A stretch of DNA of 64,000 nucleotides from Achromobacter spanius (GTDB lineage Bacteria; Pseudomonadota; Gammaproteobacteria; Burkholderiales; Burkholderiaceae_B). The stretch lies in NCBI RefSeq assembly GCF_029637605.1, contig NZ_CP121261.1, positions 1,364,001 to 1,428,000 on the forward strand. Direction: 5' to 3'. A program made the position numbers and the translations under genes. The notes beneath the pieces are model-generated. The model saw nothing but the letters and a program-made list of their open reading frames with translations. It was not told where the DNA came from and did no database searches. Positions within the stretch are counted from its first letter, which is position 1, and every line of letters begins with the position of its first letter. Positions 26,223 to 35,922 of the stretch are shown here, in pieces.

Positions 26223-27155
26223 ATGATTCGCAGCATGACCGCCTTCGGCAACGCCCGAGCAGACCTAGAACAAGGCACGCTTGCCATTGAACTGCGCAGC
26301 GTCAACAGCCGCTTCCTTGATTTGTATTTCCGCTTGCCCGACGAATTGCGCCACGTTGAAACGCCGCTGCGCGAACTGCTGACGGCCAATCTGGCGCGCG
26401 GCAAGGTCGAGATTCGTGTGTCGTTCACCCGCAATGCCAGCACCGACCTGTCCAAGCTGGACCCGACCTGGCTGGAAAGCCTGGCCGAGCAGCTCCAGGC
26501 TGCCCGCCGCATTCTTCCCGACATCGCGCCCCCCCGGCTGGTGGAACTGTTCAACTGGCCCGGTCAACGCGGCAATGATGCGCTGGACCCGCAGATCTGG
26601 GGCGCCGCTTGTTTGCAAGCCGCACAACAGGCCCTGACCCAATTGCAGGAAGGCCGCGCGCGCGAAGGCGAACGCCTGGCCGGCATGATGCGCGAATGCG
26701 CCGATGGGGTCGCCCGCGTGGTTGACATCGTTCAGGCGCATTTGCCGCAATTGCTGGCCGACCACCGCGAGAAGCTGGCCGCCAAGCTGCGCGAAAGCGT
26801 GGAGTCGGCCTTTCCGGGCGGTTTCACGCACATCTCGGGCACGGAGTTGTCCGAACGCCTGTCACAGGAAGCCAACCTGTTTGCGCTGCGCATTGATGTC
26901 GCGGAAGAATTGTCGCGGTTGCGTTCGCACCTTGAGGAATTGCGTCACCTGCTGACCGACGGCGGCGGCAAAGCGGCGTCGGGCAAGAAGAATGCCGGCA
27001 GCGCGGGCAAGCGCCTGGATTTCCTGTTCCAGGAAATGAACCGCGAGGCCAACACCCTGGGCTCCAAGGCCGGCAGCATGGATGTGACGCGCGCCGCCAT
27101 GGATCTGAAATTGCTTATCGAGCAAATGCGCGAACAAGCGCAGAACATCGAATAA
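26223..27155 (+). CDS. yicC: YicC/YloC family endoribonuclease
   Basis: A 310-residue protein with the family's N-terminal opening MIRSMTAFGNA and the C-terminal DUF1732 region with RLDFLFQEMNREANTLGSKA. YicC-type proteins have been shown to be endoribonucleases acting on RNAs including small RNAs. The start at 26223 is fixed by the conserved N-terminus even though the frame is open further upstream into the rph promoter region. Monocistronic, followed by a strong terminator. Confidence 0.93.
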   Translation: MIRSMTAFGNARADLEQGTLAIELRSVNSRFLDLYFRLPDELRHVETPLRELLTANLARGKVEIRVSFTRNASTDLSKLDPTWLESLAEQLQAARRILPDIAPPRLVELFNWPGQRGNDALDPQIWGAACLQAAQQALTQLQEGRAREGERLAGMMRECADGVARVVDIVQAHLPQLLADHREKLAAKLRESVESAFPGGFTHISGTELSERLSQEANLFALRIDVAEELSRLRSHLEELRHLLTDGGGKAASGKKNAGSAGKRLDFLFQEMNREANTLGSKAGSMDVTRAAMDLKLLIEQMREQAQNIE

Positions 27156-27178
27156 CGCCGCGCGCGTTACCCAAGCTC

Positions 27179-27203
27179 AAGGCCGCGATAACGCGGCCTT
27201 TTT
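27179..27203 (+). terminator. Rho-independent terminator of yicC
   Basis: Stem AAGGCCGCG, loop ATAA, complementary CGCGGCC and then five T residues. Confidence 0.9.
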
Positions 27204-27290
27204 GCATTCCAGACTTTTCCTATTCGGGCGCCCACGCGGGCGTGTTGTCATGGCGGGTTTACTTTCAGGACGTACCGATTAGGAATCGCC

Positions 27291-28187
27291 ATGTTCCGCA
27301 AGACCTTTCTGCCGCCCGTCGCCAACCTGCTGGCTTTCGAAGCAGTCGCCCGGCGCAACAGCGTGTCGCGCGCGGCGGATGAGCTCCACCTGACGCAAAG
27401 CGCGGTATCGCGCCAGATTCACCAGCTTGAAACGCAATTGGGCGTCACGCTGTTCCATCGTGTGCGCCAACGGGTGGTGTTAAGCGATGCGGGCCGCGCC
27501 TATGCCTCCGAAGTGCGCATACTGTTGCACCAGCTTTCCGACGCCACGCGCCGCACCATGGCGTGCACACGGCGCGACCAGCTCAATCTGGCGGTGCTGC
27601 CCACGCTGGGCACCCGATGGCTCATCCCCCGCCTGGGGGACTTCATGGCGCGCAAGCCCGAGGTCACCATCAACTTCACCTCGCGCACCCTGCCCTTCGA
27701 GTTTTCGCAAGAACCCTTTGACGCAGCCATCCACTTTGGCGCGCCTTACTGGGCCGGCGCCGTGTGCGAATACCTGATGCCCGAGGAAGTCATCGCGGTA
27801 TGCAGCCCCAGCTATCAACGGCGCCACGGCATCCGACATATCGCGGACCTGGCCCAAGTGGTGCTGCTGCACCAGACCTCACGCCCCGCGCAATGGGCCA
27901 CGTGGTTCGACCAGCACGGCGCCAGTTCAGCGCGCGCCATGCAGGGCCCACATTTCGAGCAGGCATCCATGCTGGCGCAAGCCGCCGCTTCAAGCCTGGG
28001 CGCAGCGCTGCTTCCCCGTTTTCTGGTTGAACGCGAGATCGACTCGGGCGAGCTGATCCAACTGTTTCCGCAAGTGCTGAGCAGCACCGATGCCTACTAT
28101 TTCGTCTACCCGCAAGCGCAGGCGGACACGCCGCTGGTGCGCGAATTTGGCGCATGGATGCTTGAGCAGTGCCGGCCCACGCCCTGA
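27291..28187 (+). CDS. LysR-family regulator (GcvA-like)
   Basis: A 298-residue regulator of the GcvA subgroup: the N-terminus LPPVANLLAFEAVARRNSVS, shortened here, is followed by the HTH AADELHLTQSAVSRQI and then QLETQLGVTLFHR. The C-terminal effector-binding domain includes EPFDAAIHFG, typical of the group. It is convergent with the amino-acid permease gene at 28240, with a shared hairpin between. GcvA-like proteins control many unrelated genes, so the target is unknown. Confidence 0.92.
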   Translation: MFRKTFLPPVANLLAFEAVARRNSVSRAADELHLTQSAVSRQIHQLETQLGVTLFHRVRQRVVLSDAGRAYASEVRILLHQLSDATRRTMACTRRDQLNLAVLPTLGTRWLIPRLGDFMARKPEVTINFTSRTLPFEFSQEPFDAAIHFGAPYWAGAVCEYLMPEEVIAVCSPSYQRRHGIRHIADLAQVVLLHQTSRPAQWATWFDQHGASSARAMQGPHFEQASMLAQAAASSLGAALLPRFLVEREIDSGELIQLFPQVLSSTDAYYFVYPQAQADTPLVREFGAWMLEQCRPTP

Positions 28188-28196
28188 ACTCGGCGT

Positions 28197-28231
28197 GGCG
28201 CTGGATCGTCCTTGCCGGACCATCCAGCGCC
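28197..28231. terminator. Bidirectional hairpin between the LysR and permease genes
   Basis: GGCGCTGGAT pairs with ATCCAGCGCC and GTCC with GGAC across one mismatch, loop TTGCC. It lies between converging genes; the lack of a T-run makes it a probable but not certain terminator. Confidence 0.6.
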
Positions 28232-28239
28232 TGAAATTC

Positions 28240-29835
28240 CTAACGCGCCTCGCCCGCCGCGGGCTCTCCGCGCAAGGCTGAATCCAGGTATTCGCTGCGC
28301 GCCCGAGGCTCCGGAAAACGCATGTCCCGGTAGCTGATGAAACGCGAACCCCGCGCCAAGCGGTAACCCAGCCAGATCAGCAGGAACAGCGGAATGCCGA
28401 TGTAGGTGGCCACCACGCCGCCCCAATCAATGCGGTCTTGCAGGAAGGCCTGGTAGTTCTGGCCCAGCGTGATCACCAGGCACAGCACGAAGGCGAAGAT
28501 CGGGCCAAAGGGAAAGAACGGCGATACATAAGGCAGGTCGGCCAGGCTGTGGCCTTGCTTCACATACCCGCGCCGGAATCGATAGTGGCTGATGGCAATG
28601 CCCAGCCACGCGATAAAGCCGGTCATGCCGGACGTATTCAGCAGCCAGATGTACACCGCGTTAGGGCTGAAGATAAAGGTGAAGAAGCACAAGGCCGCCA
28701 CCACGGTCGTGGCCAGCAACGCCCACAGCGGCACGCCATGGCGCGAAATACGGCCAAAAATGCGCGGTGCCTTGCCTTCGCGGGCCAGGCTGTACAGCAT
28801 GCGGGTGGCCGCGTACATGCCCGAATTACCCGCCGACAACACCGACGTCAGCACCACGGCGTTCATCACGGACGCCGCCCCCAGCAGACCGGCGCGTTCG
28901 AAGATCAGCGCAAACGGGCTGACGCTGATGTCTTCGACGTCGTTGCGCAGCAGATGCGGGTCGGTATACGGGATCAGCAGGCCGATCACCAGAATCGCCA
29001 TCACATAGAACAGCAGAATGCGCCAGAACACCTGGCGAACCGCTCGCGGCAGGTTGCGTGCCGGGTCCTTGGATTCGCCCGCGGCGATGCCGATAAGCTC
29101 GGTGCCCTGGAAAGAAAACCCCACCACCATCGCCACGCCGATCAAGGCGGCGAAACCTCCGGCGAAAGGCGCATCGCCCACCGTCCAGTTGGCCACGCCA
29201 CCTGTTTCACCGCCCCGGATAATGCCCAGCAGCATCATCACGCCCATGGCCACGAAACCCAGCACGGCCACGACCTTGATCAGCGCAAACCAGAACTCCG
29301 CTTCGCCGAAGCCGCGCGCCGACATCGCGTTCAACCCGAAGGTAATCGCCAGGAACAAGGCGCTCCAGTAAAAGCCCGGCACGTCGGGAAACCAGTACGC
29401 CATGACGAGCTGCGCGGCCACCAGGTCCACCGCCACGGTTACCGCCCAGTTGTACCAATAGTTCCAACCCAGCGCGAAGCCGAAGCCGTCTTCGACGTAG
29501 CGCGCACCGTAGGTGGAAAACGAGCCGGACACGGGCATGGCAGCAGCCAATTCACCCAGGCTGGTCATCAGGAAATAGACCATCACGCCGATCAGCACGT
29601 AGCCCAACAACGCGCCGCCCGGGCCCGCGGTGGCGATGGTCGCGCCCGAGGCCACGAACAGCCCCGTGCCAATGGAGCCACCTACCGCGATCATTGTCAG
29701 GTGGCGCGCGGACAAGGTGCGCCGCAACTCCGAAGGCGCGCCCGCCTGCGCCGCGCGCTTACCGCCGGAGCGGCGTTCATCGTGTTCCGAGGGGGCCAAA
29801 GTGCATTCCTTCACGTCTTGAAAGCGTCCGCGCAT
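28240..29835 (-). CDS. Amino acid permease (APC family, LysP/AnsP-like)
   Basis: A 531-residue inner-membrane protein with about twelve transmembrane helices. The family signature near the first helix, RHLTMIAVGGSIGTGLFVAS, and the GFSFQGTELIGIAAGE segment place it in the amino acid transporter branch of the APC superfamily, closest in appearance to the lysine permease LysP. The N-terminal 35 residues before SELRRTLSARH are hydrophilic and may include an overlong start. Monocistronic. The amino acid carried cannot be fixed by sequence alone. Confidence 0.9.
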   Translation of the reverse strand: MRGRFQDVKECTLAPSEHDERRSGGKRAAQAGAPSELRRTLSARHLTMIAVGGSIGTGLFVASGATIATAGPGGALLGYVLIGVMVYFLMTSLGELAAAMPVSGSFSTYGARYVEDGFGFALGWNYWYNWAVTVAVDLVAAQLVMAYWFPDVPGFYWSALFLAITFGLNAMSARGFGEAEFWFALIKVVAVLGFVAMGVMMLLGIIRGGETGGVANWTVGDAPFAGGFAALIGVAMVVGFSFQGTELIGIAAGESKDPARNLPRAVRQVFWRILLFYVMAILVIGLLIPYTDPHLLRNDVEDISVSPFALIFERAGLLGAASVMNAVVLTSVLSAGNSGMYAATRMLYSLAREGKAPRIFGRISRHGVPLWALLATTVVAALCFFTFIFSPNAVYIWLLNTSGMTGFIAWLGIAISHYRFRRGYVKQGHSLADLPYVSPFFPFGPIFAFVLCLVITLGQNYQAFLQDRIDWGGVVATYIGIPLFLLIWLGYRLARGSRFISYRDMRFPEPRARSEYLDSALRGEPAAGEAR

Positions 29836-29883
29836 TTGCCGCGCGAAAGCCGGGGATTACCGAGCAACGCGCGAGAATAGCGC

Positions 29884-29915
29884 AAACCCGCTCGCCGCAA
29901 AAACGGCGAGGGTTT
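29884..29915. terminator. Hairpin between amn and the permease gene
   Basis: CTCGCCG-CAAAAA-CGGCGAG forms a perfect 7-bp stem extended by AAACC/GGTTT. It lies just past the amn stop on the minus strand and probably terminates amn. Confidence 0.7.
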
Positions 29916-29930
29916 GGGGACGGATCAGAT

Positions 29931-31430
29931 CTACTGGAAGGCCGTTTCCATGAAGGTGCGCAGCTTGCGCGAATGCAGGCGTTCAGGCGGCATGTCGCGC
30001 AGGCGTTCCAGCGCGCGGATGCCAATTTCCAGATGCTGGTTGACCTGCCGTCGATAGAACACGCTGGCCATTCCGGGCAGTTTCAATTCACCGTGCAGGG
30101 GCTTGTCGGATACACATAGCAACGTGCCATAAGGCACCCGGAATCGAAAACCATTGGCCGCGATGGTGGCCGATTCCATGTCCAGCGCAATGGCTCTGGA
30201 CTGCGCAAAGCGCTCGACCAGTTCAACGTGGTCGCGCAGTTCCCAGTTGCGGTTGTCGATGGTGGCAACGGTGCCCGTGCGCATGATGCGTTTCAGGTCC
30301 CAGCCCGACAAGCCGGCCACCTCTTCCACCGCCTGCTCCAAGGCGACCTGCACCTCGGCCAGGGCGGGCACCGGCACCCAGGTGGGCAGGTCGTCGTCCA
30401 GGACGTGGTCTTCGCGCACATAGCCGTGCGCCAGCACGTAGTCGCCCAGGCGCTGGGAATCTCGCAGGCCGGCGCAATGGCCCAGCATCAACCAGGCGTG
30501 CGGGCGCAGCACGGCGATGTGATCGGTGATGGTCTTGGCGTTGGACGGCCCCACGCCGATATTCACCAACGTAATGCCGGAGTGGTCGCCACGCACCAGG
30601 TGATAGGCGGGCATTTGCGGCAGGCGCACGCCCTGGCCTTCGTCGCCAGGCCCGTTTTCGCCGCGCCGCGTGATGCGGTTGCCCGGCTCGACCAGCATGT
30701 CGTAGTCTTCGTTGCCGCTGGCCATCAGCGCGCGAGCGCGGGCGCAGAATTCGTCGACATAGAACTGGTAATTGGTGAACAGCACAAAATTCTGAAAGTG
30801 CGCCGGCGCGGTGGACGTGTAGTGCTGCAAGCGGTGCAGCGAATAGTCGACGCGTTGCGCGGTAAATGGCGCCAGCGGCTTGGGCTCACCTTCTTTGCCG
30901 CGCCAGGAGCCATTCACGATGGCGTCGTCGGTGACGGCCAGGTCAGGCACGTCGAACAGGTCGCGAAGCGGACGCTTCAACGCCTCAAGGTGCTCGCCTT
31001 CCACATAAGCGCCTTCCGGGAAGGCGAAATGCAACGGGATGGGGGAATCGGATTCGCCCACTTCCACCGCCACGCGGTGATTCTGCAGCAACTGCCCTAC
31101 CTGTTCGATCAGGTAATCGCGGAACAATTCGGGTTGGGTGATGGTGGTTTGATACACGCCGGGTTCGGCCACATGGCCGTAGGACAAGCGTGTGTCGATC
31201 GGGTCGTAGGTTTCAACCACGATACGGATGGCCGGGTAATACGCGCGGGCACGCTCGGGGCTGTTGCCGGGGCCTTTGAGCACCTCGCGGAAAGCGGCGC
31301 GCAGGAATGCCGTGTTGCGCGCGTAGATTTCGGCCAGCCGGTCGACGGCGGCCCGCGCATCCTGAAAGGGTTCAAAGGGCAAGGCGTCGGGCCGGTTCAT
31401 GGAAGACAAAGGGTGTACTGCGTTCATCAT
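29931..31430 (-). CDS. amn: AMP nucleosidase
   Basis: A 499-residue enzyme cleaving AMP to adenine and ribose 5-phosphate, in purine salvage and control of the adenylate pool. The N-terminal AMP-nucleosidase domain (about 20-190) precedes a nucleoside-phosphorylase-like domain with LVNIGVGPSNAKTITDHI and the ribose-binding ALDMESATIAANGFRFR. Length fits the long proteobacterial Amn. The start could be 31430, the adjacent ATG at 31427, or ATG 31400 (MNRPDALPF). Confidence 0.95.
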   Translation of the reverse strand: MMNAVHPLSSMNRPDALPFEPFQDARAAVDRLAEIYARNTAFLRAAFREVLKGPGNSPERARAYYPAIRIVVETYDPIDTRLSYGHVAEPGVYQTTITQPELFRDYLIEQVGQLLQNHRVAVEVGESDSPIPLHFAFPEGAYVEGEHLEALKRPLRDLFDVPDLAVTDDAIVNGSWRGKEGEPKPLAPFTAQRVDYSLHRLQHYTSTAPAHFQNFVLFTNYQFYVDEFCARARALMASGNEDYDMLVEPGNRITRRGENGPGDEGQGVRLPQMPAYHLVRGDHSGITLVNIGVGPSNAKTITDHIAVLRPHAWLMLGHCAGLRDSQRLGDYVLAHGYVREDHVLDDDLPTWVPVPALAEVQVALEQAVEEVAGLSGWDLKRIMRTGTVATIDNRNWELRDHVELVERFAQSRAIALDMESATIAANGFRFRVPYGTLLCVSDKPLHGELKLPGMASVFYRRQVNQHLEIGIRALERLRDMPPERLHSRKLRTFMETAFQ

Positions 31431-31617
31431 TGAGCTCTACTCCGCTTCTTATCTGTCTTATCGGTTTGCACGCCATCAGGTTGCACGCCCATTGGGTTGA
31501 ACGTCTGGTGCGTGTCATTCCCTAAAGCGCCGATGTGGACGATTATGCCCGAGCCCTTCGCGCCTGAAGTGACACATTCAGCCCTGTCACGACCAGGCAG
31601 GCATCGCGCACGCGATC

Positions 31618-31635
31618 GAAACGATATATCATTCC
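31618..31635. promoter_or_regulatory. Putative Zur operator
   Basis: GAAACGATATATCATTCC is a near-palindrome (14 of 18 positions symmetrical) with an A/T-rich centre resembling proteobacterial Zur boxes. It lies 25 bp before the small His/Cys gene and the ZnuD-like receptor. Zinc control is inferred. Confidence 0.5.
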
Positions 31636-31659
31636 GTACTTTATTTTTGCCGCCGACGG

Positions 31660-32013
31660 ATGCATTTGCAGCTTTCCCCACCCCGCAACGCCCCGCCGCT
31701 ATTCACGCGGTGGGCGGTACTCTGCTGGGTGTGCGCCTGCCTGCTGCTGGCGCCCGTCGGCAACCTTCGCCACGCGCTTACCCACCTGGGCGAGCCGCCC
31801 GCCGCCAGCCACGACGACGCCCCCCCGCAACACAAGCAAGGCCATTGCGACCTATGCGATCTATGGGATCTGCTGGATGCGCCGCTGCCGTCGTCGTTTC
31901 ATTGGAATGCGGCCCCTACCGCCACTTCCACGCCCGCGTTCGCAGCGCCGACCAGCGCCATCGCCGTCAGCGGCACGTGGTTCCAATCCCGCGCGCCGCC
32001 CGTCCAGGGCTGA
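31660..32013 (+). CDS. Small His/Cys-containing membrane or exported protein (DUF2946-like)
   Basis: A 117-residue protein with a hydrophobic N-terminal segment (about 17-35) that may be a signal anchor, then a region rich in His, Cys and Asp (HKQGHCDLCDLWDLLDA). It resembles the loosely conserved DUF2946-type proteins often found beside TonB-dependent metal receptors. It precedes the ZnuD-like receptor by 66 bp in the same direction. A metal-binding role, probably in the periplasm, is inferred from residues and context and is not demonstrated. Confidence 0.68.
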   Translation: MHLQLSPPRNAPPLFTRWAVLCWVCACLLLAPVGNLRHALTHLGEPPAASHDDAPPQHKQGHCDLCDLWDLLDAPLPSSFHWNAAPTATSTPAFAAPTSAIAVSGTWFQSRAPPVQG

Positions 32014-32079
32014 AATCCGCAAACCTCCCCTGTTCTGATTTCATCCGCCGGCCCTTGCGCCGGCTTCTGGATTGCCACC

Positions 32080-34179
32080 ATGAGTTTCCCGACCTATTCC
32101 GCCGGGGCGCGCGCCGCGCTGCGCGCTGTTGCCATGCGCCCGTTAACGCTGGCCTGCCTGGCCGCCTTGCCCTATGCCCTTCCCACCGCCGTGCAGGCGC
32201 AAACGTCATCAGACGCCGCCACGCTGGCGCCCGTCGTCATTACCGCCAATCCCCTGGGCAGCGACGCGCTGACCACGCCCGCCAGCGCGCTGGAAGGCCA
32301 AGGCCTGGCGTTGCGCCGCGCCTCGAACCTGGGTGAAACGTTGAACGGGCTGCCCGGCGTATCCACCACCAGCTACGGCCCCATGGTGGGCCGGCCCATC
32401 ATCCGAGGGCTGGACGGCGACCGGATCCGCCTGTTGAACAACGGCGTCGGCATGCTGGATGCGTCATCGCTGTCGTTCGACCACGCCGTGCCGCAGGACC
32501 CGCTGTCGATGAACCGGGTGGAGGTGCTGCGCGGCCCCGCCGCCCTGCTCTACGGGGGCAACGCCATTGGCGGTGTCGTCAACACCGTGGACAACCGTAT
32601 TCCCACTGAACCCATCGACGGCGTGCACGGCGAAGTGGGCGGCAGCTACGGCGGCGCCAACAATGACCGCAACGGCGCCGTGCAACTGGAAGGCGGCGAC
32701 GGCACTTTTGCCATCCACGCCGATGTGTTCGGGCGCAAGACCGACACGCTGCGCATTCCGGGCTATGCCCGCACGGCGCAGCAACGCGCGGCCGACGGGC
32801 CAGACACCGATCAAGCGCGTGGGCGGCTGCCCAACAGCGACGGCGAAGCCAGCGGCGGCGCTTTAGGCATGTCATGGACGAGCGATCACGGCTATGCAGG
32901 CCTGTCCTACAGCGGTTACGACGCCAACTATGGGTCGGTCGCCGAAGAAGACGTGCGCATCAAGATGCACCAGGAACGCTTCGGCGCGGCCGGCGAGCTG
33001 CGCGACCTGGACGGGCCGTTCAAAAGCATCAAGCTCAACTTCGCCTACACCGACTACCAGCACAAGGAAGTGGAAGACGGCGAAACCGGCACGGTTTTCA
33101 AGAACCGCGGCTATGAGGCTCGCATCGAGGCGCGCCACGCCGACATCGGCCCGTTGCACGGTGTGCTGGGCCTGCAATTCGGGCAAACACGCTTCTCGGC
33201 GCTGGGCGATGAAGCACTGGTGCCCACCACCGACACCGATTCCGCCGCGCTTTTTGCGCTGGAGGAATGGGACCTGACCGACCGGTTCACGCTGTCAGCC
33301 GGCGCTCGTATCGATCACACGCGATTGACCCCGACGGCGGGCGGCAACGACCGTTTCGACGGATCCTCGCGTCGCGACTTCAACGCGGGCAGCTTTTCGG
33401 TGGGCGGCATCTACAAGCTGGACAGCCGCTGGTCGGTCGCCGCCAACGGCGCCTATACCGAGCGCGCGCCCACCTTCTACGAGCTATACGCCAACGGCCC
33501 CCACGCCGCCACCGGCCAATACCTGGTCGGCGACCAGAACCTGGGCAAGGAACGCGCGTGGTCGGGCGACCTGTCGTTGCGCTACAAAAACGACACCGAC
33601 CACGGCAGCATCGGGGTGTTCTACAGCAGCTTTTCCAACTATCTGGCGGAAACGAACACCGGGCGCTACCGCAATGACGACGGCGACGTGGTCGCGGCGG
33701 GCGACGACGACGCACTGCCCGAGGCGCGCTACCAAGGCGTACCCGCCCGCCTGTACGGCCTGGAAGCCGAAAACGTGACGCGGGTGTTGCAGCGCGACGG
33801 CCACACGCTGGACTTGGGCTTGTCCGGCGACTACACCCTCTCGCGCAATCGGGATACGGGGCGTTCGCTGCCACGCATTCCGCCGCTGCGCCTGCGCGTG
33901 GCGCTGGACTACGGCTACGGGCCCTACAGCGCGGGGGTGAGCGTGTCCAAAGCCTTCGCCCAGCACGACCATCCGGCCAATGACACCTCTACCGCCGGGT
34001 ACTACAGCCTGGACGCCAACGCCGGCTACCGCTTCAAGACCACCGGCGTGCAATGGGAGGCCTACCTGCGCGGCTTGAACCTGACCAATCAAGACATCCG
34101 CTATGCCACGTCGGTACTGCGCGATGTGGCGCCCGAAGGCGGACGCGCCGTCATGGTGGGCTTGCGCGGCAGCTTCTGA
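32080..34179 (+). CDS. znuD: TonB-dependent receptor, ZnuD-like (zinc uptake)
   Basis: A 699-residue outer-membrane receptor. A signal peptide ends near AVQAQ (about residue 41); the TonB-box region is ATLAPVVITA; the plug domain includes RPIIRGLDGDRIRLLNNGVG and LSFDHAVPQDPL, which match ZnuD-type zinc receptors closely, then the beta-barrel up to a C-terminal phenylalanine (GLRGSF). It probably imports Zn2+ (or a zinc complex) under zinc starvation; a Zur-like site precedes the operon. The start at 32080 gives a rather long leader, and an internal ATG at 32134 is an alternative. Confidence 0.9.
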   Translation: MSFPTYSAGARAALRAVAMRPLTLACLAALPYALPTAVQAQTSSDAATLAPVVITANPLGSDALTTPASALEGQGLALRRASNLGETLNGLPGVSTTSYGPMVGRPIIRGLDGDRIRLLNNGVGMLDASSLSFDHAVPQDPLSMNRVEVLRGPAALLYGGNAIGGVVNTVDNRIPTEPIDGVHGEVGGSYGGANNDRNGAVQLEGGDGTFAIHADVFGRKTDTLRIPGYARTAQQRAADGPDTDQARGRLPNSDGEASGGALGMSWTSDHGYAGLSYSGYDANYGSVAEEDVRIKMHQERFGAAGELRDLDGPFKSIKLNFAYTDYQHKEVEDGETGTVFKNRGYEARIEARHADIGPLHGVLGLQFGQTRFSALGDEALVPTTDTDSAALFALEEWDLTDRFTLSAGARIDHTRLTPTAGGNDRFDGSSRRDFNAGSFSVGGIYKLDSRWSVAANGAYTERAPTFYELYANGPHAATGQYLVGDQNLGKERAWSGDLSLRYKNDTDHGSIGVFYSSFSNYLAETNTGRYRNDDGDVVAAGDDDALPEARYQGVPARLYGLEAENVTRVLQRDGHTLDLGLSGDYTLSRNRDTGRSLPRIPPLRLRVALDYGYGPYSAGVSVSKAFAQHDHPANDTSTAGYYSLDANAGYRFKTTGVQWEAYLRGLNLTNQDIRYATSVLRDVAPEGGRAVMVGLRGSF

Positions 34180-34225
34180 CGCGAGGCCGGCCAACCCGCC
34201 GCATTGGACGTGCGAAATGCTGCGA

Positions 34226-34258
34226 CCGTTACGCCGTTCCCCCTGAAGGGCGTAACGG
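34226..34258 (+). terminator. Hairpin downstream of the ZnuD-like receptor gene
   Basis: Perfect 10-bp stem CCGTTACGCC/GGCGTAACGG with a 13-base loop, 47 bp past the stop codon. It is followed by a mixed sequence with one short T-run, so terminator strength is uncertain. The rest of 34180-34422 holds only a -10-like TATAAT at 34313. Confidence 0.5.
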
Positions 34259-34422
34259 ATCCCCTCAAATTTTGCGGCATTGCACTACAAATGTAATGAA
34301 ACTTTATTCCACTATAATTCAACAGCTTCCGGGCCTTCTGCGTCCCGAAGCGGCCCCTTTCCGCCGGCTTGCCATCCTCCAGGCAAAGCCATGCCGCCTA
34401 CTCCGATTTCTGAAGTGACGTA

Positions 34423-35019
34423 ATGACGCCGCCCACGCGAAAAGTCCGAATTGCCAATTTCCGCATTCCCGTTTTCCTGTCAGCCCCCCTGCTTGCCCTG
34501 AGCCTCTCGTGGATACCAGGCGCCGCCCAGGCCTCCCTGCCCACCGAGCAAGCCCGCCCCACGCTCAGCGGCCTGCGCCTGGCGCAAGAGCCCACCGTGC
34601 CCACCTTGCGTGAACGCGTCGTGCAAGCAGGCCTGGACGCAATCGGCACCCCGTACAGCTGGGGTGGCGACGACGCCGAAGGCTTCGACTGCAGCGGTTT
34701 GGTGCTGTATGTCTACCGCGAGATCGCCGGGCTTGAACTTCCCCGCACCGCGCGCGCCCAGCGCAGCGAAGGGAAGTCCGTACCCAACAAGAAAGAACTG
34801 CGTCCCGGCGACCTGGTCTTTTTTGCCACTCGTGGCCGCGGCGTCACGTCGCATGTGGGCATCTACATTGGCCAGAACAAATTCGTCCATGCGCCCCGGC
34901 GCGGCACCAAGGTGCGTATCGATGAGATGAAGAATCCCTACTGGACCAAGCGCTACGTGGGCGCGCGGCGCTATCTGGACACCACGCAGGGCCAGATGCT
35001 GGCGCAGGCGTCGCGCTAA
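34423..35019 (+). CDS. NlpC/P60 (C40) peptidoglycan hydrolase
   Basis: A 198-residue exported cell-wall endopeptidase. The N-terminal segment (about 15-38) is a signal peptide with cleavage near AAQAS. The catalytic cysteine lies in DAEGFDCSGLVLYVYRE, the histidine in TSHVGIYIGQNKFVHAP, and the fold's GTPYSWGG precedes the cysteine. Such enzymes cut the D-Glu/mDAP bond in stem peptides. A TATAAT at 34313-34318 could be its -10 element although no good -35 is seen. Confidence 0.92.
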   Translation: MTPPTRKVRIANFRIPVFLSAPLLALSLSWIPGAAQASLPTEQARPTLSGLRLAQEPTVPTLRERVVQAGLDAIGTPYSWGGDDAEGFDCSGLVLYVYREIAGLELPRTARAQRSEGKSVPNKKELRPGDLVFFATRGRGVTSHVGIYIGQNKFVHAPRRGTKVRIDEMKNPYWTKRYVGARRYLDTTQGQMLAQASR

Positions 35020-35072
35020 GGCCTCGCCTTAAGGCTGCGCGTCAAGGCATCTGGGGCCTATCGGACCGGCGC

Positions 35073-35097
35073 AAAAAAAGGCGCCCGCCGGGCGCCT
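35073..35097 (-). terminator. Rho-independent terminator of the SDR gene
   Basis: On the minus strand, GGCGCCC-GGC-GGGCGCC is followed by seven T residues, ending transcription of the SDR gene that stops at 35152. The reverse orientation could also serve the NlpC gene but lacks a T-run. Confidence 0.85.
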
Positions 35098-35151
35098 AGT
35101 ACGTCAGGGGCATCGAAGCCTGCCAGGCGATAGCCGGCAGGCTTCGTGCAT

Positions 35152-35922
35152 TCAGCCCCGGCCCACGAAGGGCATGTTCGTTGCCATGATGGTCATGAAC
35201 TGCACATTGGCATCCAGAGGCAGGCGCGCCATCGCGGCGACGGCTTGCGCCACGTGCGCCACGTCCATGCGCGGCTCGACCTTCGTGCTGCCGTCGGCCT
35301 GCAGGATGCCGGCAGCCATGCGCTCGGTCATGTCGGTGGCGGCGTTGCCGATGTCGATCTGCCCGCAGGCAATGCCGTAGGGGCGGCAATCGAGCGAGAT
35401 GGATTTGGTCAGGCCGGTCACGGCGTGCTTCGTGGCCGTATAGGCAATCGAAAACGGGCGTGGCGCGTGGGCGGAAATAGACCCGTTATTGATGATGCGG
35501 CCGCCTTGCGGGGACTGCGCCTTCATGACGCGGATGGCGGCTTGCGCGCACAGGAACATGCCGGTCAGGTTGGTGTCGACAACTTCGCGCCACACCGACA
35601 CGGGCAGTTCTTCGATGGGCATGGCCGGCGCGCCGCGCCCCGCGTTATTGAACAGCACGTCCAGGCGGCCATATTCACGCTGTGCCGTGTCGAATAGATC
35701 ACGCACGGCATGCTCGTCCGAGACATCGGTGGGCACCACCAAGGCACGCACCCCGTCTTCGCCCGCCGCCGTGCGGGTGGCTTCAAGCGGGTCGCGTCGG
35801 CGGCCCGCCAGCACCACCCGATAGCCTTGAGCCAGAAATTCCAGCGCTACCGCACGCCCAATTCCTGTCCCGGCACCGGTTACCAGGGCTACGCGCGGCG
35901 GTTCGATCTCGTTCGCATGCAT
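35152..35922 (-). CDS. SDR family oxidoreductase
   Basis: A 256-residue classical short-chain dehydrogenase. Cofactor motif [10 protein letters not shown] near the N-terminus, NNAGRG, the catalytic serine region [12 protein letters not shown], and YTATKHA with Tyr and Lys of the YxxxK pair. An acidic or basic residue choice after the second strand (AGRRRD) suggests NADP(H). The start at 35922 has an AAGGAG ribosome site seven bases before it. Monocistronic. The substrate cannot be predicted. Confidence 0.93.
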   Translation of the reverse strand: MHANEIEPPRVALVTGAGTGIGRAVALEFLAQGYRVVLAGRRRDPLEATRTAAGEDGVRALVVPTDVSDEHAVRDLFDTAQREYGRLDVLFNNAGRGAPAMPIEELPVSVWREVVDTNLTGMFLCAQAAIRVMKAQSPQGGRIINNGSISAHAPRPFSIAYTATKHAVTGLTKSISLDCRPYGIACGQIDIGNAATDMTERMAAGILQADGSTKVEPRMDVAHVAQAVAAMARLPLDANVQFMTIMATNMPFVGRG

